DNA from: Chryseolinea lacunae
Lineage (GTDB): Bacteria; Bacteroidota; Bacteroidia; Cytophagales; Cyclobacteriaceae
DNA: 64,000 bases
Reading direction: 5' to 3'
NCBI RefSeq assembly: GCF_016735595.1
Contig: NZ_JAERRB010000016.1
Coordinates: 1 to 64,000 of the forward strand
Shown here one piece after another: positions 6,492 to 17,270 of the stretch (positions are counted from its first letter, which is position 1; every line of letters begins with the position of its first letter). Under the pieces are notes generated by a model. That model was not told the origin of the DNA. It searched no databases and saw only the letters and a list, made by a program, of their open reading frames with translations. Both the position numbers and the translations under genes were made by a program.

Positions 6492-9400
6492 ATGCAAGTC
6501 AGATTTAGTGTCTTTTTCTTTCTTCTCCTGGTTTTGAGAGGACATGCACAAAACATCAGTGTCGATCCCTATACGGGTGGTGCGTCCACAACGGTGCCGC
6601 TGTGGACGCTTGTGTCGGGATCGCTGTCGTATCCTATTGTGCTCACCAATACTTCGGACGGGCTAAAGGTTGGCGACTATGTGGGGGCGATTGGGATAGG
6701 GTGGCGAATTTCGACGGGGTCGATCGCACGGTCGGTGAGAGGTGTTCCCGATGATGCCTCCACGGCCACAGCGCAAGGATGGCTGGTGAACAACACAGCG
6801 GCCACCATTGGTGGTTTCGTGCCCACGGCCGATGCAAACCTGACCGATTTTGCCGATGAAACAGCAGACTATAATTTTCTGAATGCGCTTGGCGGCTTCT
6901 CCGGCACAGTTGTTCGCGACACCGAGCCGGACATGTATTACATCAACGCCGCAGGCCTGAGCGGCACCTTCACATTCGACAACGCTGGGCAGATTGCATT
7001 CCTGGAAAAATCTGATTACAGGGTGACCTATGTCAAAGATGCAGCAGGCAAGATTATTTCGTTCAGTGTTGTGAATGAGGCAGGTGTGACCTATTCTTTT
7101 GGGATGCCCATAGGCATGAACAATACAGCAACCAGTGACGATGAAAGCAAAATCAATCACTTCAAATATCAATACAACCTTCGACGGGCCTCTTCTGGCT
7201 ACAATGCCAAGTGGTGTTTAACAGCCATGGAATCGGCAAACGGCGACAAGATATCGTTTGAATACTACACTCCGCTTTCCACGCTTACTTTTGATGGCGA
7301 AACCATTCTTTTGCGTTCGGGTAGTCAATCCAACAATGTGTATGCGTCTGTCTACAACACAAACTCCGGTTCGGTAGCAAATTTTAAACAATATGAAACG
7401 CGCATCATTGGCCGGCAAGACCCACAATTCAGCAAAGCCATTACCAGTTCGGGTAGGGTAGAGATACTAAACTCAAGCATAACACTTCCTTCCGGTGAAT
7501 ACAGCTTCACCCAACCGCTTGTGGGCGGTGTGGTGGTCTATGGCGAGCGCGTTCAAAATAAAGATGTGATGATACGGAAATTCTTGTTTTCGCAAGAAGC
7601 CATAAACGCAGAGCATATTGTGTTGAGGTCCATCACGGAAGTGGGGCCGCATCTTTCAAAGCCACCCATAGTTTTTGACTACTACGGTGTGAATTTTACT
7701 ACAAAAACATTAGACATGCTTGTCAGCCCCGACGAGGCAGACGCGTTTGACCACGTGGACGAGTATGGCTACCGCAACAGCAACGGAACCGCCGATCGGA
7801 AATTAAAAACGTTCACGTATCCAGGCAAGGATGGGGCTGATAGGCATCGTAACAAACCCATTTCCAGCTATGGTCAGGAGCATTACGAAACCGGAGGTCT
7901 GTATTCAGAACAGATGGACTTAGGTAGCCTGTTAGCACTAAACATAAGCCAGGTTCAGTTGCCCACCGGTGGGGTGAAACGCATTTTTTATGAACCCAAC
8001 CTCTATAGAGACGTGTTGGCGCAGCAGAATTATTACGGTGGAGGCATTCGGGTAAGTCGCCTGGAGGTCCACGACGGTATTGACGCCTCGAAAGATATAG
8101 TGACAAACTACACCTACGAAAAAGCCAACGGTGTGTCTAGTGGTGTGCTACTGCATAGACCACTGCGGGCGTTCACCATCAATTCGCACACCGACCTGGT
8201 AACAGGCGTGAAAACGTACTACGACGCACTGGTGTCGGGCGGCTTTTCAGCAGAAGAAATCGTGAAGCGTACCACAATCATAGCCAACGGTGAAGCGCTT
8301 AACAGCGACAGTCATCCGGGCTCGTGGGTTGGCTATAGCGAAGTGACCATAAGCCAGCCAGGCAATGGAAAGACCGTTTACGAATTTAACATTCCCATAC
8401 CGTTTGGCACGACTACGGCCACCGACTGGGAGGCCTCGAAAACCCGCGTTGCGCGGAGTCATCCCACTGGCGAATACAGCACCACAGCACGCGATATGGG
8501 GCCGATCACAGGCTACTACGCCTATCCGTTTGCCCCCAATCCGAACAACTATGTGAATGGTCAACTTAAGACCGTTTCGGTCATTGACGAGGCGGGTAAG
8601 ACCCTTCAGAAAACGGCGTACGAATATACCGTTCCACCCGCCCCAGTTAAAGTGTATGCACTTCGGTTTGACCAATATAAAAATCCCATAACCTATACGG
8701 TTGTCAAGGAAATAAATGGTGTGCCCACCAACACGTATCCTACCGGCGAGTTCCCGATGTTTTTGTATAGCCGATACGAGATCAATACAAACACCCGCTC
8801 GAGGGTAAAGAAGATAACGGTGACGAGCTATGATCAGGCGCCCGCTACCGGTTATACAGAAGACGTTAAGACATACGCCTACACCGGAGCCACACAAGAT
8901 CGCCTTTCGTCGATCACGCAAACCGGAAGCGATGGCGTGGAATATGTGACCCAGTATAAATATCCTGCCGACTATACTATAACCGGTGCCTGGACACAGC
9001 AGTATAGCCGGGTGAAGGCCATCGCCAAGCTCAAAGACAAGAATATCATAGTGCCGATCGAAATCTGGAGCACGAAAAAGGAGGGAGCAGAAACACCGGC
9101 AGTTACCGGTGCCAACCTGACGACCTTTGAATACAACGCCGCCACAGACAATGTCTATGCAAAACGGGACTATGTGTTTGCTACCCGCGATGCAGTCGCC
9201 TCCTTCACCCCATCGTCGATTACCAACAACGGCACCATCACTACGTTTACGTTTGATAGCACGAAATACAACCAGTACGTTGATCATCTGCACCACGACA
9301 GTCATGGGCAGGCGGGTAGCACGTTGTCGTATACCAAGGACAAGTCGGCCGTGCACACCTATGCAAGCAATGGACTGGTACAATTGTCGATCAGCAACGC

Positions 9401-10634
9401 ACTGGCCGATGAGGTTGTGTATTCTGACTTTGAAGGTTCAACAGGTTTTGACTTCACTACGACCAGCAGCGCTATCGCTTTGGGACGCATAGCCGGCAAG
9501 GCATTAAATTTATTGCCGGGCTCAGCGAACAAATTGACAAAGTCATTGTCGAAAGGCACAGGCTCCAGCTACATTTTCTCTTGTTGGATCAATGCCACCG
9601 CAACGGGGGCGCTCACGATTCGCATTAACGATGGTGAACACACGCAAGCCACAGGCACAATAAACTTCATCAACACCAGCGGAATTTGGACATACTACAC
9701 CACCGTTATTAATACCAGTGCATTCAATAGCACCATTACGGTGGATGCAGAAACTTCGGTGGCTGTGGCGGTTGATGATGTTATGTTTTTTCCGGAAGTG
9801 TCTTCTTGCATAGCATCCTTGTATGGTGCGGGAGCCGCGAAAATAGCAGAAACAGATGTCCGTGGCGTGAGCAGGTTTTATGAATATGACGAGATCTTCC
9901 GGTTGCTGCGCGTGCGCGACAAGGATGGCAACATTGTCACATCCTATACCTATGGTGCGGGCAACCAGACGCCGGCTGTAGTTCCGAACGCCTATATAAC
10001 AAATGGAACGGCGTTGAATCAGAGTGACGCCATCGTTGGCGAAGCTACCACATTCAATGTATATCCCAACTATCCGAGCTACTCGGGGGCTCAGTATAAA
10101 ATCAAAATCGTTCCACTGAGCGCACACATTGCCGACAGAACGCTCGTCACGAATTTTAATTCCGATGTCATCGTTTCCAACACGTCTGTAATTTCCCATG
10201 TGTTTACTACCGCGGGAAGATATATGGTTAATGTGCAAGTGGTTTATCAAGGCACTACGCTGACATCGAAGAGCCTTCTTTCCATCACGGTCACGCCACC
10301 GCCAATCGCGGTAACCCTGTGCGCAAACCGCCCGCAGGAAATAGACCGCTGCGGCACCACGCCTTTGATCACGGGTTGTGTGAGCAACACCACTGGCCTT
10401 ACGATGAAGGCAACGCCCCTAAGCGGAGCCGGACCCTACAGCTATGCGTGGGAAGGAGAGGGCATACCCATCGACAATGCCACCGCGGCAACCTATAGTT
10501 CATCCGACTACCTCACTAAGCCCATTGAATATCGTTGCAAAGTGACAGACGCGAACGGAAGCACTGGCTATGCATACTTTAAGATTCGCACCTACCTAAG
10601 CAATCCAAATTGCGCAACCACTCCAGAAAATTAG
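6492..10634 (+). CDS. Secreted Rhs/YD-repeat protein (first of pair)
   Basis: The 1380-residue protein is read from the ATG at 6492, which opens a good signal peptide ('MQVRFSVFFFLLLVLRGHAQ'). An in-frame ATG at 6393 would bury that peptide behind 33 odd residues. The N-terminus ('GAIGIGWRISTGSIARSVRGVPDD') resembles the SpvB/Tc-B-like start of Bacteroidota Rhs proteins. The middle carries many Tyr-rich strand repeats ('YSYTVPP'-like, 'KTYAYTGATQDRLSSITQ'). A late true YD unit reads 'RFYEYDEIFRLLRVRDKDGN'. The C-terminus has PKD/Ig-like modules ('YSYAWEGEG...'). No toxin tip was recognised. The next gene, starting 70 bp later, carries the Rhs core, so the two probably build one large shell or surface assembly. 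Confidence 0.85.
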   Translation: MQVRFSVFFFLLLVLRGHAQNISVDPYTGGASTTVPLWTLVSGSLSYPIVLTNTSDGLKVGDYVGAIGIGWRISTGSIARSVRGVPDDASTATAQGWLVNNTAATIGGFVPTADANLTDFADETADYNFLNALGGFSGTVVRDTEPDMYYINAAGLSGTFTFDNAGQIAFLEKSDYRVTYVKDAAGKIISFSVVNEAGVTYSFGMPIGMNNTATSDDESKINHFKYQYNLRRASSGYNAKWCLTAMESANGDKISFEYYTPLSTLTFDGETILLRSGSQSNNVYASVYNTNSGSVANFKQYETRIIGRQDPQFSKAITSSGRVEILNSSITLPSGEYSFTQPLVGGVVVYGERVQNKDVMIRKFLFSQEAINAEHIVLRSITEVGPHLSKPPIVFDYYGVNFTTKTLDMLVSPDEADAFDHVDEYGYRNSNGTADRKLKTFTYPGKDGADRHRNKPISSYGQEHYETGGLYSEQMDLGSLLALNISQVQLPTGGVKRIFYEPNLYRDVLAQQNYYGGGIRVSRLEVHDGIDASKDIVTNYTYEKANGVSSGVLLHRPLRAFTINSHTDLVTGVKTYYDALVSGGFSAEEIVKRTTIIANGEALNSDSHPGSWVGYSEVTISQPGNGKTVYEFNIPIPFGTTTATDWEASKTRVARSHPTGEYSTTARDMGPITGYYAYPFAPNPNNYVNGQLKTVSVIDEAGKTLQKTAYEYTVPPAPVKVYALRFDQYKNPITYTVVKEINGVPTNTYPTGEFPMFLYSRYEINTNTRSRVKKITVTSYDQAPATGYTEDVKTYAYTGATQDRLSSITQTGSDGVEYVTQYKYPADYTITGAWTQQYSRVKAIAKLKDKNIIVPIEIWSTKKEGAETPAVTGANLTTFEYNAATDNVYAKRDYVFATRDAVASFTPSSITNNGTITTFTFDSTKYNQYVDHLHHDSHGQAGSTLSYTKDKSAVHTYASNGLVQLSISNALADEVVYSDFEGSTGFDFTTTSSAIALGRIAGKALNLLPGSANKLTKSLSKGTGSSYIFSCWINATATGALTIRINDGEHTQATGTINFINTSGIWTYYTTVINTSAFNSTITVDAETSVAVAVDDVMFFPEVSSCIASLYGAGAAKIAETDVRGVSRFYEYDEIFRLLRVRDKDGNIVTSYTYGAGNQTPAVVPNAYITNGTALNQSDAIVGEATTFNVYPNYPSYSGAQYKIKIVPLSAHIADRTLVTNFNSDVIVSNTSVISHVFTTAGRYMVNVQVVYQGTTLTSKSLLSITVTPPPIAVTLCANRPQEIDRCGTTPLITGCVSNTTGLTMKATPLSGAGPYSYAWEGEGIPIDNATAATYSSSDYLTKPIEYRCKVTDANGSTGYAYFKIRTYLSNPNCATTPEN

Positions 10635-10704
10635 TCTGACGGAAATTATGACATCGCATCAACCTTCTATCATCAGGCTGTCTTGTACCCAAAACGAATC
10701 CGGT

Positions 10705-13700
10705 ATGCAAAGATTTATATCGCTCATCATCACATTCACATTGTCACTGTTCACCATGGTGAACGCCTTCGCTCAGGTGGAGATTTTAGGAAGCGCGCAT
10801 CCCGATACCAACGAAGCGAGCTATGCCTATACACTCTATCAACCTGAGGGGCCTACGCTTTACACGAAACCTGCCTACAGCATCACCGGCACAGGCGGCG
10901 GCACGGTGCTGAGCACAGGGCCAGGACCGGAATATGCCACCTCCATAAAGTTTACAACGCCAGGCAGTGCCACGCTGTGGTTCAAAAACGGCACCACGGT
11001 AATTGCCAGTCTCAGTCTCACCATTGTCACTGTGCCGACACCTCCAGCAATAACGCCCATCGTCTCGTGTGGATCTACCCAGGTGAATCTGCCGGCACCC
11101 GCGGGCGGCGTGACATACTATTGGCAAACGCTGGCGACAGGAAAAAGCACCACGGATACAGCTCCCTTTAAAACGGTTACAACGGCCGGCACCACGCTCT
11201 ACATTCGTGGGAAATGGAATGGCTTCAACAATTGGGGCGCGTTGTCGACCGTGAACCCCACGGTATCGGTCATGCCCACGGGAACTGTAACGGGACCACA
11301 GCCTTTTTACAGCACCGGGACCGGCACATTAAGTTTGAGCATGCCAAATGGTGGTGCGGTCGAGAAATGGCAAAAACGTGCCGCTTCGCCTGCGGGTGGT
11401 GCCTGGGTGGATGTGCCCAATTCGGCCAGCCTCACGTCGTTGGCATTCTCCAGTGTGGACGAAAGCACTGAGTTTCGGGCATTGATGGGCAACGCTCCCG
11501 GGTGCACCGGCGTGCCTTCGGCGGCGTTTACGGCTACCGTTGTGCAGCAGAATTTTGAAGGAAGAATAACGGGCACCAGCCTGGTGCGCACCACGACCAA
11601 CACCGGTACACTACAACTTGTAAATTGCACGGGCACCGTGGACGAGTGGCAATTCAGCGACAACGGCAGAAATTTCCAGACCGACGGTGGCGCCGGAAGC
11701 ACAACACACCCATTCTCTAATTTGGCGGCGTCGCGCTACTATCGCGTGAAGGTGAGCAAGAAAGGAACACAGTCTTTCACACCCATCTTTGTGGTGAATT
11801 GGGCGCCGGCCATGACGGAAAACCTGGCCGCCGGCAACTTTGTGATAGCCGAGGCGGTGCGAGTTAAGGAAACATTCGAATCGAACATCAGCACACTGCC
11901 ACCGACGAAAAAGTCAAGCTCCTACACATTCTACGACGGCGTGGGCCGCCCTGTGCAGCAGGTAGCAAAAAGTGCGAGCCCCTTGCAAAACGATGTGATC
12001 GGCTTTTCGGTCTACGACAACCTTGGTCACCAAACGAAAACTTACTTACCCTATACGGGCACTGGCAGCACGTATTATTCTCAGCCGGCAACTGCCCAAG
12101 AGGACTTCTATGATAACCCCACCAGCAAAGTGGCCATCGATGACAAACCCTTTGCTGAAACAAAATTCGACGGTTCGCCCCTTGATCGTGTCATTGAGCA
12201 AGGCCGGGCCGGAGCATCGTGGCAACTCGCAGGCGGACACACGCAACGCGTGCTGCATCGCTCCAACACCGCCAGCGAGGTGAGAATTTGGAAAGCCGAT
12301 GCCACCAGTTCGGGCTACTATGCCGAAAATACGCTACGCGTAACAGAAGTTACCGATGAAAACAATACCCAAACCATTGTCTATACCGACAAGCGCGGTT
12401 TGGTGGTGAAGAAGAAAACACAGGCAGATAACAACGTCTGGCTCACCACGCTCTACATCTATGACGCAACTGGCCATGCTAAATACGTTTTGCAACCCGA
12501 GGGTGTGAAACAGTTGGGAGCAGCCACCACCATTTCGGCAACACTGCTCACACAACATGCCTTTCGCTATACCTATGACATCAAAGGAAGGGTGGCCGAA
12601 AAGCTTGCTCCCGGCGTGTCGGCCCCGGTTTATGTTGCCTACGACCCGCTTGAACGACCCGTGCTGATGCAAGACGGAAACCTGCGTGCCACCAACCAGT
12701 GGATGTTTGTGAAATATGACGGCAAAGGCCGACCAGTGATGCAAGGTCTATACACCAACGCTACGCAAACCACACAAGCTGCCATGCAGACCTTGTTGGA
12801 TGGCCTCTATGCATCGGGCAATGCGACCTATCCAGCCAACGCATGGTTTGAAGAACGCGGCGCAACACTGCACGGCTACACCAACGTGAGCTTTCCCAAA
12901 ACAAATGCCGACAACAGCGCCATCGCCGTGCTGACCGTGAACTTCTATGACAGCTACGACTTTGACGACGCTGACGCCACGGCCGACTTTGGCTATGTGG
13001 GCCAGTCGCTACCGAACGAAGAAACCCAACCCCAGGGCAACGCCTATGCGCTCCCCACAGGTTCAAAGCGCCTTGTGCTGGGCACAACAACGTGGCTCTA
13101 CAGTTATGTGTTCTACGATCAGTATGCCCGCCCCATACAGGTGCGCACCAACAACCACCTGAATGCCACGGTCGACAACCTGGAAACGGTAGTCTATGAT
13201 TTTGAAGGAAAGACCCTTTGTAAGAAAACCTTTCACAAAGCCGGAACCTCACAAACAACGGTCATCAACACGTATGAATATGACCCCGCCGGCAGGCTGC
13301 TGAAAGTGAGCCAGAGCAACAACGGCGCGGCGGATCAATTGCTGGCGCAATATGAATACAACGAGTTGGGTCAGGTGGTTGACAAAAAACTGCACAACAC
13401 CGGCAGCACAAACTTTCTGCAGAGTGTGGACTACCGCTACACCATTAGCGGCACGCTGAAGTCGATCAACAATGCACAGTTGACTGCGAACAGTCAGAAC
13501 GACGAAACCAATGACTATTTTGGCCTGGAGCTGCTCTATGAAACACAAGACGCAGATCTTAACAACACCGTGCTTTTTAACGGCAACGTGAGTGCCGTGA
13601 AGTGGAAGGGCATGGGGGCCGCCGAAGGCGCCGACAACCAGAAGGGCTATGTCTATAGCTACGACAAGGCGGGACGTCTGCTTGCCGCCACCTCGAAGAT

Positions 13701-16056
13701 GTCTGCCGGAAGCACCTGGAACCAGGAAACCAATGTGCACGACGAAACGATGACCTATGATGACAATGGAAACATTAAGACGTTGAAGCGCAACCAACGC
13801 AAACACACCCTGACTGGAACCACGGCGAGCTATGTGTCGGAAATGACCGACGACCTGACCTACACCTATGCCGGCAACACCGTGAGCAAGGTAGAGGATG
13901 CTATCGCGTTTGCCGCCGGACAAACCGGGTTCAACAACGGATCAACAGTAGCCACAGAATATACCTACAACAACACCGGAAGCCTGACGGCCGATCTGAA
14001 CAAGGGCATCAGCAGCATTGCCTACAACGAGCTTGGAAAACCTTCGCTGATCACCTTTGCCGACACACGCAAAGTGGCCTATACCTACGACGCCGCCGGC
14101 ACAAAGCTGACGGTGAAAAACTACGCCGCAGGGTCGTCGACCCCAGCGAGTACCACCGACTATGTGGGTAGCTTTATGTACGAGAACGGCGTGCTGTCTA
14201 TTTTTGGATCTCCTGAAGGCCGCGTGGTGAATAAGGCGGGTGTTTTGGAATATCAGTATGCCATCCAGGATCATCAGGGCAACACGCGTGTGGTGTTTAC
14301 TTCGGCAACAAGCGCACCCGACAAAACGGCTTCGTTTGAAGGCGACACCAACGATGGCTCAGGCTCGCAATATACAGTGGATACAAATTTCATTGTTTCG
14401 TTTGTTGGAGCAAACCACACCACCGGCGGAACGAAGGTTGTGAAGATGAACCAAACCAACAAAATTGGTCCTTTGCGTAGCCTTGCGGTGTATCCTGGCG
14501 ATAAAGTGGATATTGATGTGTGGGAGTATCACGAAGGCACAAGCGGGTTTGGAACGGTGAGTACGCCGGCCACCACGCTGGTGACCATGATTGCCGGTGC
14601 GTTTGGAGGCGCCCCTGGAGGCGCGGGCGAGAGCGGGCTGATCTACACCGGTGTGAACGACGCCGTAGCAGTCTTTGGCACAGCCGCCAATCCGGGCGAC
14701 GCGCAACCGGCCGCTTTCCTGAACTACATTCTATTCGACAAGAATTATCACGTGCTCGACATGGGCTGGCAGCCAGCCCCGGCCACTACGTTCACCAAAC
14801 AACAAATCACCTTTCCGACACTGAAAATCAAGGAAGAAGGCAAGCTTTTTGTTTATCTTAGCTATGACGACGAATCAAGTAACTGGGTGTATTTTGATGA
14901 TCTCAGGGTTGCCCAAACCAAAACGAATGTAGTTCAGTACAATGAATATTATCCGTTCGGTTTGCAAGCCGGCACAAGTTGGACCAGAGCAGACAATAAA
15001 AATAACTTTTTAGGGAATGGAGGCACGGAGGTGAATGCAACGACAGGGCTGTATGATCTGGCTTATCGAAACTATGATCCAACGTTAGGCCGTTTTCATC
15101 AGGTTGATCCGTTGACGGACTCCTATCTGGATTTTTCGGGGTACAACTACGCTATGAACGATCCCGCAAACTTGAATGATCCATTGGGCGATGACCCCGG
15201 AGGATATGACAACGGCAGACCCGGTGAGAAGGCGCTGCGCAGGATTGAGAACCTGGGCGGGCACTGGAACTTTAATGGGGTGAACGGCCACCAATCGACT
15301 TCGTTTTCGGGCTCTGGGGCGAGTGATTTTAGTGGCGGCGTATATGTCGGGTCAGACCGATGGGAAGTAGACAGAGCGCAGGCGTTGTATCGACAGGATG
15401 TGCTGGCACTGGCCAAAGCGGGTAACGTCGCAGCGTTGCGAGCGTATACGGAATGGTATGGCATAGAGTATGAGAAGTGGGATCGTGTATACGAGACGAC
15501 GACAGCGAGTGGCGTGAAGGACGAGGAGTATTTGTATAGCTATTGGAAGCCTGCGAGTGAGCAGGGGGCGTGGTTTCAGACACACCACACAGGCATACTA
15601 TATTCAAAAAATGAAACTAAAGCATATAAAGATATTTGGAAGGATAGTTTTGATTCTAAAGGGAACGTCACTCGCGAGAACCATGCATGGATAACCGATA
15701 AGGGGGTTTTGGTTTTACCTACATACAACAATACTTACAATAAATCGGACTTCACCGTCCTTCCGACAAAGCAAATGGATGGAAAATGGTATGTTGAATA
15801 CAAAAATGATTGGCTTAGAATTTTAGGGTCGATACACACCCATCCTAATAATTGGAAGAGCGGAATGAGTAACACGGATCAGTATTTGTTTTTTAAAGGA
15901 CCTGCCTTTGCGTTGGATCACCAAAATCTCATGGTAGGTTGGATTGGTCCCCAAGGTGAGTTTAAGTTTGGAGACCTTATGACACATGACACATTCAAAG
16001 ATTCAAATTTTTCTATCATAAGCAACCTTGCTGGAATTTTGAAAACGCTAAAGTAA
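10705..16056 (+). CDS. Secreted Rhs core protein with polymorphic C-terminal tip
   Basis: The 1783-residue protein is read from the ATG at 10705, at the start of a signal peptide ('MQRFISLIITFTLSLFTMV'). Ig-like repeats come first. A DUF6443-type block follows ('YTFYDGVGRPVQQVAKSASP', 'YDNLGHQTKTYLPYTG'), then long YD repeats ('TYEYDPAGRLLKVSQ', 'YSYDKAGRLLAATSK'). The Rhs-associated core is 'YYPFGLQAG' to 'GRFHQVDPLTD...NDPLG'. Everything after about residue 1495 is the variable tip. The tip has 'GSIHTHP' (His1711, His1713) and 'SNTD' (Ser1722, Asp1725), an HxHP...SxxD arrangement close to JAB/MPN (JAMM) metalloproteases but with one extra residue in the spacing. From about 15,590 the DNA turns AT-rich, as expected for a swapped toxin tip. 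Activity is inference. Confidence 0.88.
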   Translation: MQRFISLIITFTLSLFTMVNAFAQVEILGSAHPDTNEASYAYTLYQPEGPTLYTKPAYSITGTGGGTVLSTGPGPEYATSIKFTTPGSATLWFKNGTTVIASLSLTIVTVPTPPAITPIVSCGSTQVNLPAPAGGVTYYWQTLATGKSTTDTAPFKTVTTAGTTLYIRGKWNGFNNWGALSTVNPTVSVMPTGTVTGPQPFYSTGTGTLSLSMPNGGAVEKWQKRAASPAGGAWVDVPNSASLTSLAFSSVDESTEFRALMGNAPGCTGVPSAAFTATVVQQNFEGRITGTSLVRTTTNTGTLQLVNCTGTVDEWQFSDNGRNFQTDGGAGSTTHPFSNLAASRYYRVKVSKKGTQSFTPIFVVNWAPAMTENLAAGNFVIAEAVRVKETFESNISTLPPTKKSSSYTFYDGVGRPVQQVAKSASPLQNDVIGFSVYDNLGHQTKTYLPYTGTGSTYYSQPATAQEDFYDNPTSKVAIDDKPFAETKFDGSPLDRVIEQGRAGASWQLAGGHTQRVLHRSNTASEVRIWKADATSSGYYAENTLRVTEVTDENNTQTIVYTDKRGLVVKKKTQADNNVWLTTLYIYDATGHAKYVLQPEGVKQLGAATTISATLLTQHAFRYTYDIKGRVAEKLAPGVSAPVYVAYDPLERPVLMQDGNLRATNQWMFVKYDGKGRPVMQGLYTNATQTTQAAMQTLLDGLYASGNATYPANAWFEERGATLHGYTNVSFPKTNADNSAIAVLTVNFYDSYDFDDADATADFGYVGQSLPNEETQPQGNAYALPTGSKRLVLGTTTWLYSYVFYDQYARPIQVRTNNHLNATVDNLETVVYDFEGKTLCKKTFHKAGTSQTTVINTYEYDPAGRLLKVSQSNNGAADQLLAQYEYNELGQVVDKKLHNTGSTNFLQSVDYRYTISGTLKSINNAQLTANSQNDETNDYFGLELLYETQDADLNNTVLFNGNVSAVKWKGMGAAEGADNQKGYVYSYDKAGRLLAATSKMSAGSTWNQETNVHDETMTYDDNGNIKTLKRNQRKHTLTGTTASYVSEMTDDLTYTYAGNTVSKVEDAIAFAAGQTGFNNGSTVATEYTYNNTGSLTADLNKGISSIAYNELGKPSLITFADTRKVAYTYDAAGTKLTVKNYAAGSSTPASTTDYVGSFMYENGVLSIFGSPEGRVVNKAGVLEYQYAIQDHQGNTRVVFTSATSAPDKTASFEGDTNDGSGSQYTVDTNFIVSFVGANHTTGGTKVVKMNQTNKIGPLRSLAVYPGDKVDIDVWEYHEGTSGFGTVSTPATTLVTMIAGAFGGAPGGAGESGLIYTGVNDAVAVFGTAANPGDAQPAAFLNYILFDKNYHVLDMGWQPAPATTFTKQQITFPTLKIKEEGKLFVYLSYDDESSNWVYFDDLRVAQTKTNVVQYNEYYPFGLQAGTSWTRADNKNNFLGNGGTEVNATTGLYDLAYRNYDPTLGRFHQVDPLTDSYLDFSGYNYAMNDPANLNDPLGDDPGGYDNGRPGEKALRRIENLGGHWNFNGVNGHQSTSFSGSGASDFSGGVYVGSDRWEVDRAQALYRQDVLALAKAGNVAALRAYTEWYGIEYEKWDRVYETTTASGVKDEEYLYSYWKPASEQGAWFQTHHTGILYSKNETKAYKDIWKDSFDSKGNVTRENHAWITDKGVLVLPTYNNTYNKSDFTVLPTKQMDGKWYVEYKNDWLRILGSIHTHPNNWKSGMSNTDQYLFFKGPAFALDHQNLMVGWIGPQGEFKFGDLMTHDTFKDSNFSIISNLAGILKTLK

Positions 16057-16062
16057 CTTTAC

Positions 16063-16623
16063 ATGAAAAAAATAAATTCTGTTGCGATTATTTTTATTGC
16101 TATTGTGTTGAGCGGTTGTGGCAAAAGAGATGACGTGGAGAGCGCGGGTAATTCTCTGATAGAAATTCATTTGCCAAAGCAAATGCATTTTAGAAATGCG
16201 AAAGTTATCCGTCACCTGAAAGAATACATAGAATCAGATTCTTCTAGACAATTTCCCAAGGTATATCAACTTCTGGTGGAGGAGAAGGATTTTAAAACAA
16301 CCATAACTATTAACTCGACAATCTATTATGATGCCCTGGTTAGATTCTCGGTGGTTGGGTACTTCTTGCTTGATGGGAATGTTGTTGTTGTGCGGTCCAG
16401 GTTGGGAAGCCTATACGATCAAGATGCTGCGTTTCTTCAACAGCTTAAGGATTTTCTTTCTGCTAACAATATCAGTGATGCTTTTTTTGAAGAGCCAGGC
16501 TTCACTTATGATTCTCAAGTGTGGAGAGTTGAGATTGTGGATGATTCCGTTTCCTTGGAAAAAGGCGTTAGAAATCCTGACGTCCGCTATGTAGGCAAGA
16601 TTGATTTTACGTTGCCTAAATAA
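16063..16623 (+). CDS. Lipoprotein downstream of Rhs tip; immunity candidate
   Basis: The 186-residue protein has a lipoprotein signal ending in the lipobox 'LSGC' (about residue 19). The gene starts 6 bp after the Rhs stop, so it is translationally close to the tip domain. It shares its layout with the next gene: same length, and similar C-terminal blocks ('VWRVEIVDDSVSLEKG...FTLPK' versus 'TWEITVNGDSIAVDKT...FLPSK'). Known: genes directly downstream of Rhs tips usually encode immunity proteins, and a periplasm-facing lipoprotein would suit a toxin acting in the envelope. The function is inferred from position; the family is not recognised. AT-rich. Confidence 0.75.
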   Translation: MKKINSVAIIFIAIVLSGCGKRDDVESAGNSLIEIHLPKQMHFRNAKVIRHLKEYIESDSSRQFPKVYQLLVEEKDFKTTITINSTIYYDALVRFSVVGYFLLDGNVVVVRSRLGSLYDQDAAFLQQLKDFLSANNISDAFFEEPGFTYDSQVWRVEIVDDSVSLEKGVRNPDVRYVGKIDFTLPK

Positions 16624-16664
16624 AGCCAATGGACGAGAAAGGCTGAAAAGTGAAAGTTAAAATC

Positions 16665-17210
16665 ATGATGTTCAGAAGAATAGCAATATTTGCGGGATGT
16701 ATTTTGTTCTCAAGTTGTAATAAAGCACCCACTAGTGTCAAGGTAAATTACGTGGTTAGCAACTTGAGAGCCGATGTCAGGTTAGTTGTTGAGAGTTACA
16801 TCGATTCAGTCAATTTCGAGAGGGAGCAGAATCAGAAGTATCATTTTTTTAGAATGGTGGTAAGGGAGACTGATAGCCAAACTAAATTTAGAATTTATCC
16901 TGAGATTTACTTAAGCTCGTTGGTTAAAGATCCGCCGTATCAATATCTGACTCTTGGCGATAATACGATTGTAGTGAATAGCGGAATGGAACGATTTACC
17001 GAGAACGATACGTTACTGAAGATGTTTTTAAAGAGTGATACATTGAACTTGATAAATGACCTCAACGACGATGGAGCGATAGATCCCAACTATCAACACC
17101 AAACATTTGATCCAATCACCTGGGAAATAACGGTAAACGGCGATTCAATTGCAGTAGATAAAACGCCTAACGCAATGCTTAGAGGTGTAATTTTTTTACC
17201 ATCGAAATGA
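16665..17210 (+). CDS. Lipoprotein, diverged paralogue of the preceding gene
   Basis: Read from the ATG at 16665; a GTG at 16650 in the same frame is an alternative. The signal ends at the lipobox 'FSSC'. The mature part resembles the preceding lipoprotein in its central 'YLTLGDNTIVVNS' and C-terminal 'WEITVNGDSIAVDK...GVIFLPSK' blocks, so the two are tandem duplicates that have drifted apart. Such duplicated immunity-like genes are typical behind variable Rhs tips (inference). No catalytic motif seen. AT-rich, spaced 41 bp from its neighbour. Confidence 0.7.
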   Translation: MMFRRIAIFAGCILFSSCNKAPTSVKVNYVVSNLRADVRLVVESYIDSVNFEREQNQKYHFFRMVVRETDSQTKFRIYPEIYLSSLVKDPPYQYLTLGDNTIVVNSGMERFTENDTLLKMFLKSDTLNLINDLNDDGAIDPNYQHQTFDPITWEITVNGDSIAVDKTPNAMLRGVIFLPSK

Positions 17211-17270
17211 TAAAGTTCGAGAGGCATGGGTATTTGATTTTTTGTCTAACCGCGATAGGGAATTAAACCG